A DNA stretch of 64,000 nt from Asticcacaulis sp. UBA2476 (GTDB taxonomy: Bacteria > Pseudomonadota > Alphaproteobacteria > Caulobacterales > Caulobacteraceae). Under the pieces are notes generated by a model. The model was given only the letters and a program-made list of their open reading frames with translations, made no database searches and was not told where the DNA came from. Location: NCBI GenBank assembly GCA_002342035.1, contig DDPE01000074.1, forward strand, positions 38,431-102,430, written 5' to 3'. Made by a program: the position numbers and the translations under genes. This document shows, one piece after another, positions 45,193-52,625 of this stretch. Every line of letters begins with the position of its first letter. Within the stretch, counting starts at the first letter, position 1.

Positions 45193-46787
45193 TAATCCAG
45201 TAAGCCATAGGCCGGAACGGTCAGAAAATCCCGGCAGGTGTCGGCCAGCGCCAGTTCGGTAAACAGCCGCACCGCCTCATCGAACCGGCCTTTACCCCAC
45301 GCATCCAGCGCCTGCATTTCATCGTCGATCAGCGCTAAAACCCGCTCGCGCGTGACGAGGCTGCCGTCATCAAGGGCGACATGGTGCCGGATCCATTGCC
45401 AGACCTGGGTGCGCGAAATCTCAGCCGTGGCGGCATCTTCCATCAGGTTATAAAGCGGCACAGCCCCTTTGCCGCGCAGCCACGCCTCAATATACTGGAT
45501 GCCGACGCGGATATTTTCGCGCAGGCCCGCCTCGGTGCGCGCCCCCTCATGCATCCGCAGCAGGTCAACCTGAGTGGTGGCCACATCCTCACGCAGGATA
45601 TGAAGCTGGTTCGGCGTCGGCATCAGGCGGTCAAAGACCTCCATCGCCACCGGCACCAGATCGGGATGGGCGACCCAGGTGCCATCGTGACCATCACCGG
45701 CTTCGCGTTCCTTATCGGCACGGACACGGGCAAAGGCGGCGTCATTGGCGGCGGGGTCGCCTTTCACCGGTATCTGCGCGGCCATACCGCCCATCGCAAA
45801 GGCCCCGCGCCGGTGGCAGGTCTTGATCAATTGGCGCGAATAGGCCCGCAGGAACGCATGACCCATGACCATTTGGGAACGATCCGGAGTCAAAAAGCTT
45901 GGGTGTTCCGCCAAGGTCTTGATGAAGCTGAAAATATAGTCCCAGCGCCCGCAGTTGAGCCCCGCCATATGATCGCGCAGTTCGTACAGGATTTCATCCA
46001 TTTCAAAGGCGGCGGGCAGGGTCTCGATCAGTACCGTCGCCTTGATGGTGCCGTGGGGGATGCCAAGCGTGCTTTGCGCGAACTCGAACACCTCATTCCA
46101 CAGGCGGGCCTCCAGGTGGCTTTCCATCTTGGGCAAGTAGAAGTACGGCCCCGAACCTGCGGCGATGGCGGCGCGGGCGCTGTGGAACATGTAAAGCCCG
46201 AAATCGAACAGGGCACCGGAGACTGGCGCGCCATCGACCTGAACGTGACGCTCCTCCAATCGCCAGCCGCGCGGTCGCACGATCAATGTGGCGGGCGTAT
46301 CGCTGAGCCGGTAAGCCTTGCTCGATTTTGGATCATCGTAGGACAAAGTACCCGCCCAGCGGTCTTTCAGATTGATCTGACCGTCGATGCAGTTGGAAAA
46401 GGTCGGGGAATTGGCGTCCTCGAAATCGGCCATAAACACCTTGGCGCCCGAATTGAGCGCATTGATGATCATCTTGCGATCGACCGGGCCGGTGATTTCA
46501 ACGCGTCGGTCCATCAGGTCGGCGGGAATAGGCCCCACGCGCCAATCGCCATCACGGATGATTTGGGTTTCAATCAGAAAATCGGGCAGGGCACCGGCAT
46601 CAAAGGCCTTTTGGCGCTCAAGGCGGGCCGCCAGTCGTTCACGCCGCTTTGGCTCAAACCGGCGGTGCAGTTCGGCGATAAACGATAAGGCCTCCGGGGT
46701 GAGGATTTCGGCCATTCGCCCGGTGACGGGGGCGGTGACTTCGGCGGCGTGGGAGCGGGGATTGGGCATGTAGGAGTCTGCGGGCAT
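45192..46787 (-). CDS. aceB: Malate synthase A
   Basis: A 531-residue glyoxylate-shunt enzyme condensing glyoxylate with acetyl-CoA to malate. The family signature region is GLNCGRWDYIFSFIKTL, with ATVLIETLPAAFEMDEILYEL (quoted as ATVLIETLPAAFEMDEI) before it and VFMADFEDANSPTF earlier. Length fits the A isoform (about 530), not the 720-residue G isoform. AAGGATC lies before the ATG. It is downstream of aceA on the same strand, separated by a 74-residue gene and a 258 bp gap rich in repeats, so it may also have its own promoter. Confidence 0.94.
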   Translation of the reverse strand: MPADSYMPNPRSHAAEVTAPVTGRMAEILTPEALSFIAELHRRFEPKRRERLAARLERQKAFDAGALPDFLIETQIIRDGDWRVGPIPADLMDRRVEITGPVDRKMIINALNSGAKVFMADFEDANSPTFSNCIDGQINLKDRWAGTLSYDDPKSSKAYRLSDTPATLIVRPRGWRLEERHVQVDGAPVSGALFDFGLYMFHSARAAIAAGSGPYFYLPKMESHLEARLWNEVFEFAQSTLGIPHGTIKATVLIETLPAAFEMDEILYELRDHMAGLNCGRWDYIFSFIKTLAEHPSFLTPDRSQMVMGHAFLRAYSRQLIKTCHRRGAFAMGGMAAQIPVKGDPAANDAAFARVRADKEREAGDGHDGTWVAHPDLVPVAMEVFDRLMPTPNQLHILREDVATTQVDLLRMHEGARTEAGLRENIRVGIQYIEAWLRGKGAVPLYNLMEDAATAEISRTQVWQWIRHHVALDDGSLVTRERVLALIDDEMQALDAWGKGRFDEAVRLFTELALADTCRDFLTVPAYGLLD

Positions 46788-46829
46788 GGAAGATCCTTGG
46801 GTTGTAGCCGGTTAGGTGATCTTAAGAAA

Positions 46830-46907
46830 CCCCACCACCATTCGCTTTGCTCATGGTCCCCCTCCCCAGTAAACTGGGGAGGTATAATTATCTGGGGGTG
46901 GTGGGGG
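46830..46907. repeat. GC-rich palindromic repeat upstream of aceB
   Basis: The outer arms are CCCCACCACC (46830-46839) and GGTGGTGGGG (46897-46906). The inner hairpin is CCTCCCCAG-TAAA-CTGGGGAGG (46861-46882). It belongs to the family also seen at 49052-49205, 56089-56167 and 63437-63562. Confidence 0.65.
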
Positions 46908-46918
46908 TAATAAGCCGC

Positions 46919-46957
46919 TCCCCAAAAGTGTATAGCGGTGTTGGGGGGAGATGCGCG
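46919..46957. repeat. 39 bp dispersed motif, copy 1
   Basis: TCCCCAAAAGTGTATAGCGG and the following bases to ATGCGCG match 62907-62945 at 33 of 39 positions. The ends CCCCAA / TTGGGG can pair. Confidence 0.65.
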
Positions 46958-46971
46958 TCAAAGAAGAGTTT

Positions 46972-47012
46972 GCCGCCTGCGCGGGGCTTTTGGGGGGTAG
47001 GGCGCAGGCGGC
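46972..47012. terminator. Hairpin after the 74-residue gene
   Basis: GCCGCCTGCGC (46972-46982) and GCGCAGGCGGC (47002-47012) form a perfect 11 bp stem with a 19-base loop. No clear T tract. It lies 33 bases past the stop codon of the leftward gene at 47046. Confidence 0.5.
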
Positions 47013-47045
47013 ATATCGGCGCTTATGGTTTATTTGGGTGCGCCT

Positions 47046-47270
47046 TTATTCGTATCCGTGAGCGGCCTCGTTGATCACAAGCGTTGGCATCTGCGAGAAG
47101 TCAACGGCCACGGGCTGACCATTGTGAGCCGATCCGGCCTTAAGCTGGAACGTGCGGATGACATGTTCCATGCGGCGTCGGACCTCGTGGGTTGAGTCCG
47201 ACATCGGATTAAGCTGCAACGGGGCCAGACAAAAATCGATGATGGCGTCGGGGTGGGTATAGGTGTTCAT
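47046..47270 (-). CDS. Small protein of unknown function between aceA and aceB, 74 residues
   Basis: Unrecognised. It reads MNTYTHPDAIIDFCLAPLQL at the start, then HEVRRRMEHVIRTFQLKAGS, and ends VINEAAHGYE. It has no signal peptide or membrane segment. AAGGA lies 8 bases before the ATG. A hairpin precedes it and another follows. Its place inside the glyoxylate-shunt cluster suggests co-expression with aceA, but not a function. Confidence 0.65.
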   Translation of the reverse strand: MNTYTHPDAIIDFCLAPLQLNPMSDSTHEVRRRMEHVIRTFQLKAGSAHNGQPVAVDFSQMPTLVINEAAHGYE

Positions 47271-47343
47271 AGTTTTTTCCTTTTCTGTAGCTCAAGCGCC
47301 GCATGGCTACCTCGCATAAAGCTCGGGCGGCCGGTCGGCCTTG

Positions 47344-47365
47344 CCGGATTGAAAATTCAATCCGG
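47344..47365. other. Intercistronic hairpin downstream of aceA
   Basis: CCGGATTGAA and TTCAATCCGG form a perfect 10 bp stem with loop AA, 6 bases past the aceA stop. There is no T tract, so it may protect aceA mRNA rather than terminate. Confidence 0.6.
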
Positions 47366-47371
47366 AGGTTT

Positions 47372-48655
47372 CTATTCAGCCGCTTCAAACTGCGCGGTTT
47401 CAGTCGATTCTTTCATGGCCGTGGTCGATGACTGGCCATTGGTGATGGTCATGGCCACCGCGTCGAAATAGCCAGTCCCGACTTCGCGCTGGTGGCGGGT
47501 GGCGGTGTAGCCGGTGGCCTCATTGGCAAACTCGCGCTGCTGAAGCTCCGAATAGGCCGCCATGCCGCGGTCGCGGTAACCGGACGCCAACTCAAACATG
47601 CCGTGGTTTAGGCTGTGGAAGCCCGCCAAGGTCACAAACTGGAACTTGTAGCCCATAGCGCCCAGTTCCCGCTGGAATTTGGCGATGGTTGACTCATCCA
47701 GCTTGGCCTTCCAGTTAAAGGACGGCGAGCAGTTATAGGCCATAAGCTTGCCCGGATGGTGTTTGTGAACGGCTTCGGCAAAACGCTTGGCGTCATTCAG
47801 GTCTGGGTGCGAGGTCTCCCACCACAGCAGGTCGGCATATTTGGCGTAAGACAGACCGCGCGCGATGCAGTGATCAAGACCGGTGCCTTCCTTGAGCCGG
47901 AAAAAGCCCTCCGGCGTGCGGTTGTCGCGGTCGATGAACGGATGGTCGCGTTCATCGACATCTGAGGTGATCAGTTGCGCGGATTCCGCATCGGTACGTG
48001 CCACCGTAAGCGTGGGCACCCCCATGACATCGGCAGCCAGACGGGCGGCGATCAGGTTGCGCTCATGGGCTTGGGTCGGGATCAGAACCTTGCCGCCCAG
48101 GTGGCCGCACTTCTTTTCGGATGCCAGTTGGTCTTCAAAATGCACGCCAGCCGCGCCCGCTTCGATAAAGGCCTTCATGATCTCAAAGCTGTTCAAAGGC
48201 CCGCCGAAACCGGCTTCGGCATCGGCGACGATCGGCGCGAACCAGTCACGTTTGGCGCCCCCTTCAGCATGCTCGATCTGATCGGCCCGTTGCAGAGTGC
48301 GGTTGATGCGGCGGCACAGTTCGGGGGCGGCATTGGCCGGATAGAGCGACTGATCGGGGTACATGGCAGACGCCGTATTGGCATCGGCCGCGACCTGCCA
48401 GCCGCTCAGGTAAATGGCTTTCAATCCGGCGCGAACCATCTGCATGGCCTGATTGCCGGTAACGGCGCCCAGCGCATTTATGTAGGGTTCATCGTGCAGC
48501 AGTTCCCACAGGCGGTTGGCGCCGCGCTCAGCCAGGGTGTGCTCAACCGCAACCGAACCGCGCAGGCGCAGGGCCTCTTCGGGGCTGTAGGGGCGCGCGA
48601 TACCGTCGAAACGGCCATCGGGGGCGCTGGGGACTAAATCCTGAAAAGTGGTCAT
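47372..48655 (-). CDS. aceA: Isocitrate lyase
   Basis: A 427-residue glyoxylate-shunt enzyme splitting isocitrate to succinate and glyoxylate. The catalytic signature is [13 protein letters not shown]. Flanking conserved parts are [19 protein letters not shown] and [10 protein letters not shown]. The length fits bacterial AceA. It follows a 68-residue gene by 33 bp and precedes the 74-residue gene and aceB. The divergent ScfR/RamB-like gene is the likely regulator. Confidence 0.96.
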   Translation of the reverse strand: MTTFQDLVPSAPDGRFDGIARPYSPEEALRLRGSVAVEHTLAERGANRLWELLHDEPYINALGAVTGNQAMQMVRAGLKAIYLSGWQVAADANTASAMYPDQSLYPANAAPELCRRINRTLQRADQIEHAEGGAKRDWFAPIVADAEAGFGGPLNSFEIMKAFIEAGAAGVHFEDQLASEKKCGHLGGKVLIPTQAHERNLIAARLAADVMGVPTLTVARTDAESAQLITSDVDERDHPFIDRDNRTPEGFFRLKEGTGLDHCIARGLSYAKYADLLWWETSHPDLNDAKRFAEAVHKHHPGKLMAYNCSPSFNWKAKLDESTIAKFQRELGAMGYKFQFVTLAGFHSLNHGMFELASGYRDRGMAAYSELQQREFANEATGYTATRHQREVGTGYFDAVAMTITNGQSSTTAMKESTETAQFEAAE

Positions 48656-48688
48656 GTTGGTGATCCGTTTTGGGGGAGGTGAGGGTGA

Positions 48689-48895
48689 TTAAGCGAAGCT
48701 GTGCGGCGGGGTGTCGGCCTCGATTTCAGTGGCGTCATCGACCGCCTGACGCCCTTGAGCGATGCGGTCGCGCAGTGACAATAACTGCGATTGACGCTGA
48801 AATCCGGTCAGGCACAGGCCGAACGACGACAGGTAGAGATTGACGAAATCCGCAGGTGAAATCATCAAATGTGTAATATCATGCGAATTTGTCAT
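48689..48895 (-). CDS. Small protein of unknown function leading the aceA operon, 68 residues
   Basis: Unrecognised. I chose ATG 48895 (MTNSHDITHL), with GGAG 7 bases upstream; the frame extends further but into the repeat-bearing promoter region. The centre is amphipathic to hydrophobic (PADFVNLYLSSFGLCLTGFQ), and the end is acidic (DDATEIEADTPPHSFA). It could be a small phasin-like or membrane-associated helix, but nothing proves this. It is the first gene of the operon. Confidence 0.65.
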   Translation of the reverse strand: MTNSHDITHLMISPADFVNLYLSSFGLCLTGFQRQSQLLSLRDRIAQGRQAVDDATEIEADTPPHSFA

Positions 48896-49034
48896 AATCT
48901 GTCTCCGATCTGGCCTAAGCGTTTTTGCTGTGGCGATAAGCCGATTAAGCCCGTACGGACGCGGGAAGTCGATATTTCGAGCCCTATCCAAACGGTCATT
49001 GGGCAAATTATGACCTTGGCATTCTTGTAAATTT

Positions 49035-49049
49035 GTGACAAAGTGACAA
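49035..49049. promoter_or_regulatory. Direct repeat in the aceA/regulator divergent region
   Basis: GTGACAA occurs at 49035-49041 and 49043-49049 with an 8-base period. It is immediately outside the palindromic element at 49052. It is a candidate regulator site or -35-region feature. Confidence 0.35.
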
Positions 49050-49051
49050 GT

Positions 49052-49205
49052 CTTTCTCCTCCCTATCTCAGATGGGGAGGGGGACCGCCATCGAAGCGCA
49101 GCGGTGGAGGGGGCGACGCGGACACGCATCGCCAACGCGCGATGCCCCCTCCGTCACTTCACTACGTTCAGTGCCACCTCCCCAGCAAAGCTAGGGAGGA
49201 GAAAG
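49052..49205. repeat. 154 bp MITE-like palindromic element that ends at the regulator's ribosome site
   Basis: Perfect 14 bp terminal inverted repeats: CTTTCTCCTCCCTA (49052-49065) and TAGGGAGGAGAAAG (49192-49205). Inside are nested GC-rich arms (GGAGGGGGC / GCCCCCTCC). No coding capacity. Its right end supplies GGAGG / AAAGG just before the ATG at 49212. Confidence 0.75.
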
Positions 49206-49211
49206 GTTGTG

Positions 49212-50630
49212 ATGTCCGAACTTGATCGCAAACTGTTCTTGGGGGGGCGCTTTAAGCGTCTGCGCGGTGATCTGGGCCTGACCCAGACCCAGATGGCGGC
49301 TGATCTGGGCGTCTCGGCCTCATACCTCAACCATATTGAGCGCAACCAAAGACCGGTGACGGCGCAGGTGCTGCTGAAGCTGGCCGCGACCTACGATCTG
49401 GATATGCGCACCTTTACCAGCGAGGCCGATCCGGCGGGTGAGGCGCATCTTAGTGAGGTGCTGGCCGATCCGATGTTTGCCGATCTTAAGGTGCCGCGAC
49501 GCGAAATCGCAGACCTTGTCGCCACTGCGCCGTCGGTGGCCGAGGCCCTGCTTAAGCTTTACCGCGCTTACGGCGAGCGGCGGGGGCTGGAAGCCCTTGA
49601 GCCCGGATCGGTCGCCAGCCTGAATGATCAGTCGCCGTCCGATTGGGTGCGTGACCAGATTCAGTCGCGCTTTAACTTCTTTCCGGAACTGGATGAACTG
49701 GGAGAGGGCCTGTTCGAGAGCTTAAGCGGTGACAGCCACACGTTAGAGGCCCGCGCCGAACTGGCGCTACGCACTGAATACGGCATCGAGGTGCGCTTCA
49801 TGCCGACCGATATCATGCTGGTCTATCAGCGCCGCTATGATCCGCACCGTAAGCGGCTGATGCTGTCGGAAAGCTTAGGGGCGTCGTCGCGGGTGTTTGC
49901 GGTGCTCTATCAGCTTGTGCTGCAACGGCACGGGCTGATGATCAATGATCTGGTGGAGCGTGCGCGCGCGCCGGATGCGGTGTCGGGGCGGCTCTATAAG
50001 GTGTCGCTGCTAAATTATCTTACGGCCGCGACCCTCATGCCTTACGTGCGGTTTCAGGCGCAGGCGGAAAGCTGCGGCTACGATTTAGAGCTTTTGCGCA
50101 GCCCCTTTGGTGTCAGCTTTGAGCAGGCCGCCCAACGCCTGACCACGCTCTCACGTCCGGGAAGCCGGGGCGTGCCGTTCTTTTTGATGCGCATTGATCA
50201 GGCCGGAAATGTCTCTAAGCGCTTTGCGGCAGGCAAGTTTCCGTTTTCGCGCTTTGGCGGGGCCTGTCCGCGCTGGAATATCCATCAGGCGTTCCAGACG
50301 CCGGGCCGCATCATCACCCAGGTCATTGAGACGCCGGACAAGACCCGCTACTTCACACTGTCGCGCACGATTGACCGGTCTTTGCGCGGCTGGGAAGGCG
50401 GAGTGTCGGGCGATCAGGCCATTGGCCTGGGGTGCGAGTTGAAATATGCCGAAAAGCTGATCTATGCCAAGGGGCTTGATCTGACTAATCCGGCCGCGAT
50501 TGAGGTCGGGCCGATGTGCCGGCTATGTGAGCGACCCTATTGCCGCGAACGCGCCGCCCCGCCAGTCACCCGCCCGCTTCAGATTGACGAGTGGATCAAG
50601 GGCGTCACGGCCTTTCCGTTTCAGACCTAA
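49212..50630 (+). CDS. ScfR/RamB-like XRE-family regulator
   Basis: A 472-residue regulator. The N-terminal helix-turn-helix (about 12-66) is FKRLRGDLGLTQTQMAADLG then ASYLNHIERNQRPVT. The middle resembles the IrrE-like domain but has lost the HExxH zinc motif (VFAVLYQLVLQRHG). The C-terminal DUF2083-type region ends in a Cys cluster (PMCRLCERPYCRERA). Such proteins regulate acetate and short-chain fatty acid genes, and its divergence from aceA fits. ATG 49212 uses the ribosome site inside the neighbouring repeat. The last 4 bases overlap the convergent tetR gene. Confidence 0.87.
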   Translation: MSELDRKLFLGGRFKRLRGDLGLTQTQMAADLGVSASYLNHIERNQRPVTAQVLLKLAATYDLDMRTFTSEADPAGEAHLSEVLADPMFADLKVPRREIADLVATAPSVAEALLKLYRAYGERRGLEALEPGSVASLNDQSPSDWVRDQIQSRFNFFPELDELGEGLFESLSGDSHTLEARAELALRTEYGIEVRFMPTDIMLVYQRRYDPHRKRLMLSESLGASSRVFAVLYQLVLQRHGLMINDLVERARAPDAVSGRLYKVSLLNYLTAATLMPYVRFQAQAESCGYDLELLRSPFGVSFEQAAQRLTTLSRPGSRGVPFFLMRIDQAGNVSKRFAAGKFPFSRFGGACPRWNIHQAFQTPGRIITQVIETPDKTRYFTLSRTIDRSLRGWEGGVSGDQAIGLGCELKYAEKLIYAKGLDLTNPAAIEVGPMCRLCERPYCRERAAPPVTRPLQIDEWIKGVTAFPFQT

Positions 50631-51373
50631 TCCGCCGGTTTCGATTTAAGCAAGGCCAGCACCATGGTCATATGGGTTTTACGCCATTTGGCCAGTTCAT
50701 AGATATCCGGGTTGCCGGTCACCATGCGGGTGACAAACATCATGATGGCGGGGGCGCTTAAGATATCCTCGACCCCTTCAAGGTGGTGGTGAGCGTGTGG
50801 GTGAAACTCTCCGCGGGCGATGCCGTGGCGGATCAGGTCGTACACATAGGCTTTTTTCACGCCGACAAAATTTTGGGTATAAAAATCAGCGATTTCCGGC
50901 ACGCGCCCACATTCCGCGACGATCAGGCGAAAAAACTCAATCGACTGCGGATCATTGATCAGCCGCTCATAAAAAAAGTTATGCTGTTCGCGTAGCTGAT
51001 CCTCGGCGGAGCGGGTAGGGTCAACCGCAAACTCCAGCCGTCTTTGCAGCATGGGCTCAACAAAGCTGTTGGCCACGGCGTAGAACAGGTCGATCTTGGC
51101 CGGATAATAGACATAGATCAGCGCCTTTGAGATGCGGGCGCGTTTGGCGATGTCTTCTAACCGGGCGGCGGCATAGCCCTTTTGGGTGAATTCTTCAAAG
51201 GCCGCGGCCATGATCTGGGCCGGTCGTTTTTCTTTGTTGGCCTGTCTGATGCCCGCGGGTTTTAAGCGAAAGTGCTTACCCAGAGACTGGGTGACGGCTT
51301 CAAATGAGCAGACGCACTGATCCGGTAGCGCGCTATCGGCGGTATGATCTAAGGATGCGGGTTTTCTTGACAA
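50627..51373 (-). CDS. TetR/AcrR-family repressor of the adjacent efflux operon
   Basis: A 248-residue regulator. The helix-turn-helix is about 50-95 (AQIMAAAFEEFTQKGYAAAR, ISKALIYVYYPAKIDLF). The rest is a ligand-binding domain with TetR_C-like helices. The frame opens with TTG at 51373 and no ATG occurs before residue 55, inside the DNA-binding domain, so TTG is the likely start. The N-terminal about 40 residues are non-homologous-looking. Divergent from the RND adaptor gene with a dyad between them, the classical layout of a local repressor. Confidence 0.85.
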   Translation of the reverse strand: MSRKPASLDHTADSALPDQCVCSFEAVTQSLGKHFRLKPAGIRQANKEKRPAQIMAAAFEEFTQKGYAAARLEDIAKRARISKALIYVYYPAKIDLFYAVANSFVEPMLQRRLEFAVDPTRSAEDQLREQHNFFYERLINDPQSIEFFRLIVAECGRVPEIADFYTQNFVGVKKAYVYDLIRHGIARGEFHPHAHHHLEGVEDILSAPAIMMFVTRMVTGNPDIYELAKWRKTHMTMVLALLKSKPAD

Positions 51374-51391
51374 TTTGTAATGCGAGTTTCG

Positions 51392-51419
51392 TTGACTTGT
51401 GAGTCAATGAATATATATC
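51392..51419 (+). promoter_or_regulatory. Efflux-operon promoter overlapped by a TetR-type operator
   Basis: TTGACT-tgtg-AGTCAA (51392-51407) is a perfect dyad. Its left half can serve as -35, with TATATC (51414-51419) as -10 at a 16-base spacing. Repressor binding would block the promoter of the gene at 51456. Confidence 0.6.
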
Positions 51420-51455
51420 TCGTATCCAATAACACAAGTTTTTTGGGGCTATTCG

Positions 51456-52625
51456 ATGCGCTCAGGGCAATGGCTGCGGCACACTTCTAAATCTTCGCGC
51501 CCAGATTTACGATTAAGGTTGGGGGCGGTGGCCGCTCTGGCGGCGCTCAGTCTTTCGGCCTGCCATGAAAAGCCCAAGACCGCTGAGGCCAAGGACACTC
51601 ATCTGGCGCTGGTTGAGGTCGCGACCGCTGGTGCGGCCACCGTGCCGGTCGTGATCACCGGCTCCGGCACCGTCTCAGCCTGGCAGGAAGCGCCGGTCGG
51701 TGCTGAAACCGGCGGGCTTACCGCCGTGGCACTGCTGGTCGACGAAGGTCAGTACGTTACGCAGGGCCAGCCGTTGCTGAGAATGAACGATGCCGTCCTT
51801 CAGGCGCAACTGAAGCAGGCCCAGGCCCAGTTGATGAGCGCAAAGGCCCAACAAGCTCAGGCCGAAAACGACTATCGCCGCTACAAGGAACTGGCCGATA
51901 AGGGCTTTATTTCCGCGTCTGGCCTTGATGCCAAGCTGGCTCAGCAGCAAACCGCCGCCGCCGGCGTGGCAACCGCTCAGGCCACGGTGCAGGAAGTCTC
52001 CACCCGCCTATCGCAAGCGACCGTGCGTGCGCCGGTATCGGGCCTGATTACCTCCCGCACCGCCGTGCAGGGTCAGATTGTGGGTGCAGGGGATGAGCTA
52101 TTCCGCATCGCTCGCGACAACCGCATTGAACTGAATATGGAAGTGGTCGAAACCGAACTGGCTATGCTTAAGGCGGGTATGCCAGCGACCGTGCGTGGCG
52201 AAACCTCCGGCCCGATCGCCGGTTCCGTGCGCATCGTGACCCCGATGGTCTCAAACGAGACTCGTCTGGGTTATGCACGGGTGTCTATCCCCGCCGATGC
52301 GGGCTTAAAACCCGGCATGTTCGCGCGCGGTGAAGTCAATGTCGGCAATCAGCCGGTGGTGACCGTGCCGCAAAAAGCTGTGATCTATCAGGCCAATGTC
52401 CCCGCAACCTTCGTGGTCGGGGCCAATAACAAGGTCGCTTTGCGCAAGCTGAAGACCGGTGAGCGTCTGGGCGATAATGTCGTCGTGACCGAAGGCGTGG
52501 CCGAGGGTGAACGGGTCGTGACCGCCGGTGCGGGCTTCCTTGTTGATGGCGATACGGTGCGCATTAAGGGCCCGCAAGTGGCCACCGAACAAAAAGCGGC
52601 TGCCGCTAAATCGGGGGCTAAATAA
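51456..52625 (+). CDS. RND efflux periplasmic adaptor (membrane fusion protein)
   Basis: A 389-residue adaptor linking the inner-membrane pump to an outer-membrane channel. The lipobox is LSLSAC (Cys36). The lipoyl halves are around GGLTAVALLVDEGQYVTQGQ and VRAPVSGLITSRTAVQGQIV. Between them is an alpha-hairpin (LKQAQAQLMSAKAQQAQAEN). Beta-barrel and membrane-proximal domains follow. It is translationally coupled to the pump: TAATG shares one base. No outer-membrane channel gene is nearby. Confidence 0.92.
   Translation: MRSGQWLRHTSKSSRPDLRLRLGAVAALAALSLSACHEKPKTAEAKDTHLALVEVATAGAATVPVVITGSGTVSAWQEAPVGAETGGLTAVALLVDEGQYVTQGQPLLRMNDAVLQAQLKQAQAQLMSAKAQQAQAENDYRRYKELADKGFISASGLDAKLAQQQTAAAGVATAQATVQEVSTRLSQATVRAPVSGLITSRTAVQGQIVGAGDELFRIARDNRIELNMEVVETELAMLKAGMPATVRGETSGPIAGSVRIVTPMVSNETRLGYARVSIPADAGLKPGMFARGEVNVGNQPVVTVPQKAVIYQANVPATFVVGANNKVALRKLKTGERLGDNVVVTEGVAEGERVVTAGAGFLVDGDTVRIKGPQVATEQKAAAAKSGAK

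Noticed and set aside
45381..46688. A 435-codon open frame on the strand opposite aceB
   Set aside because: It is a by-product of high-GC codon use in aceB. It has no ribosome site and reads as low-complexity His/Gly/Arg-rich sequence. The same applies to long opposite-strand frames at 33094-34062, 19827-20762 and 53387-54217.
49052..49205. An insertion sequence
   Set aside because: Terminal inverted repeats are present, but there is no room for a transposase and no clear target duplication was identified. Kept as a repeat only.
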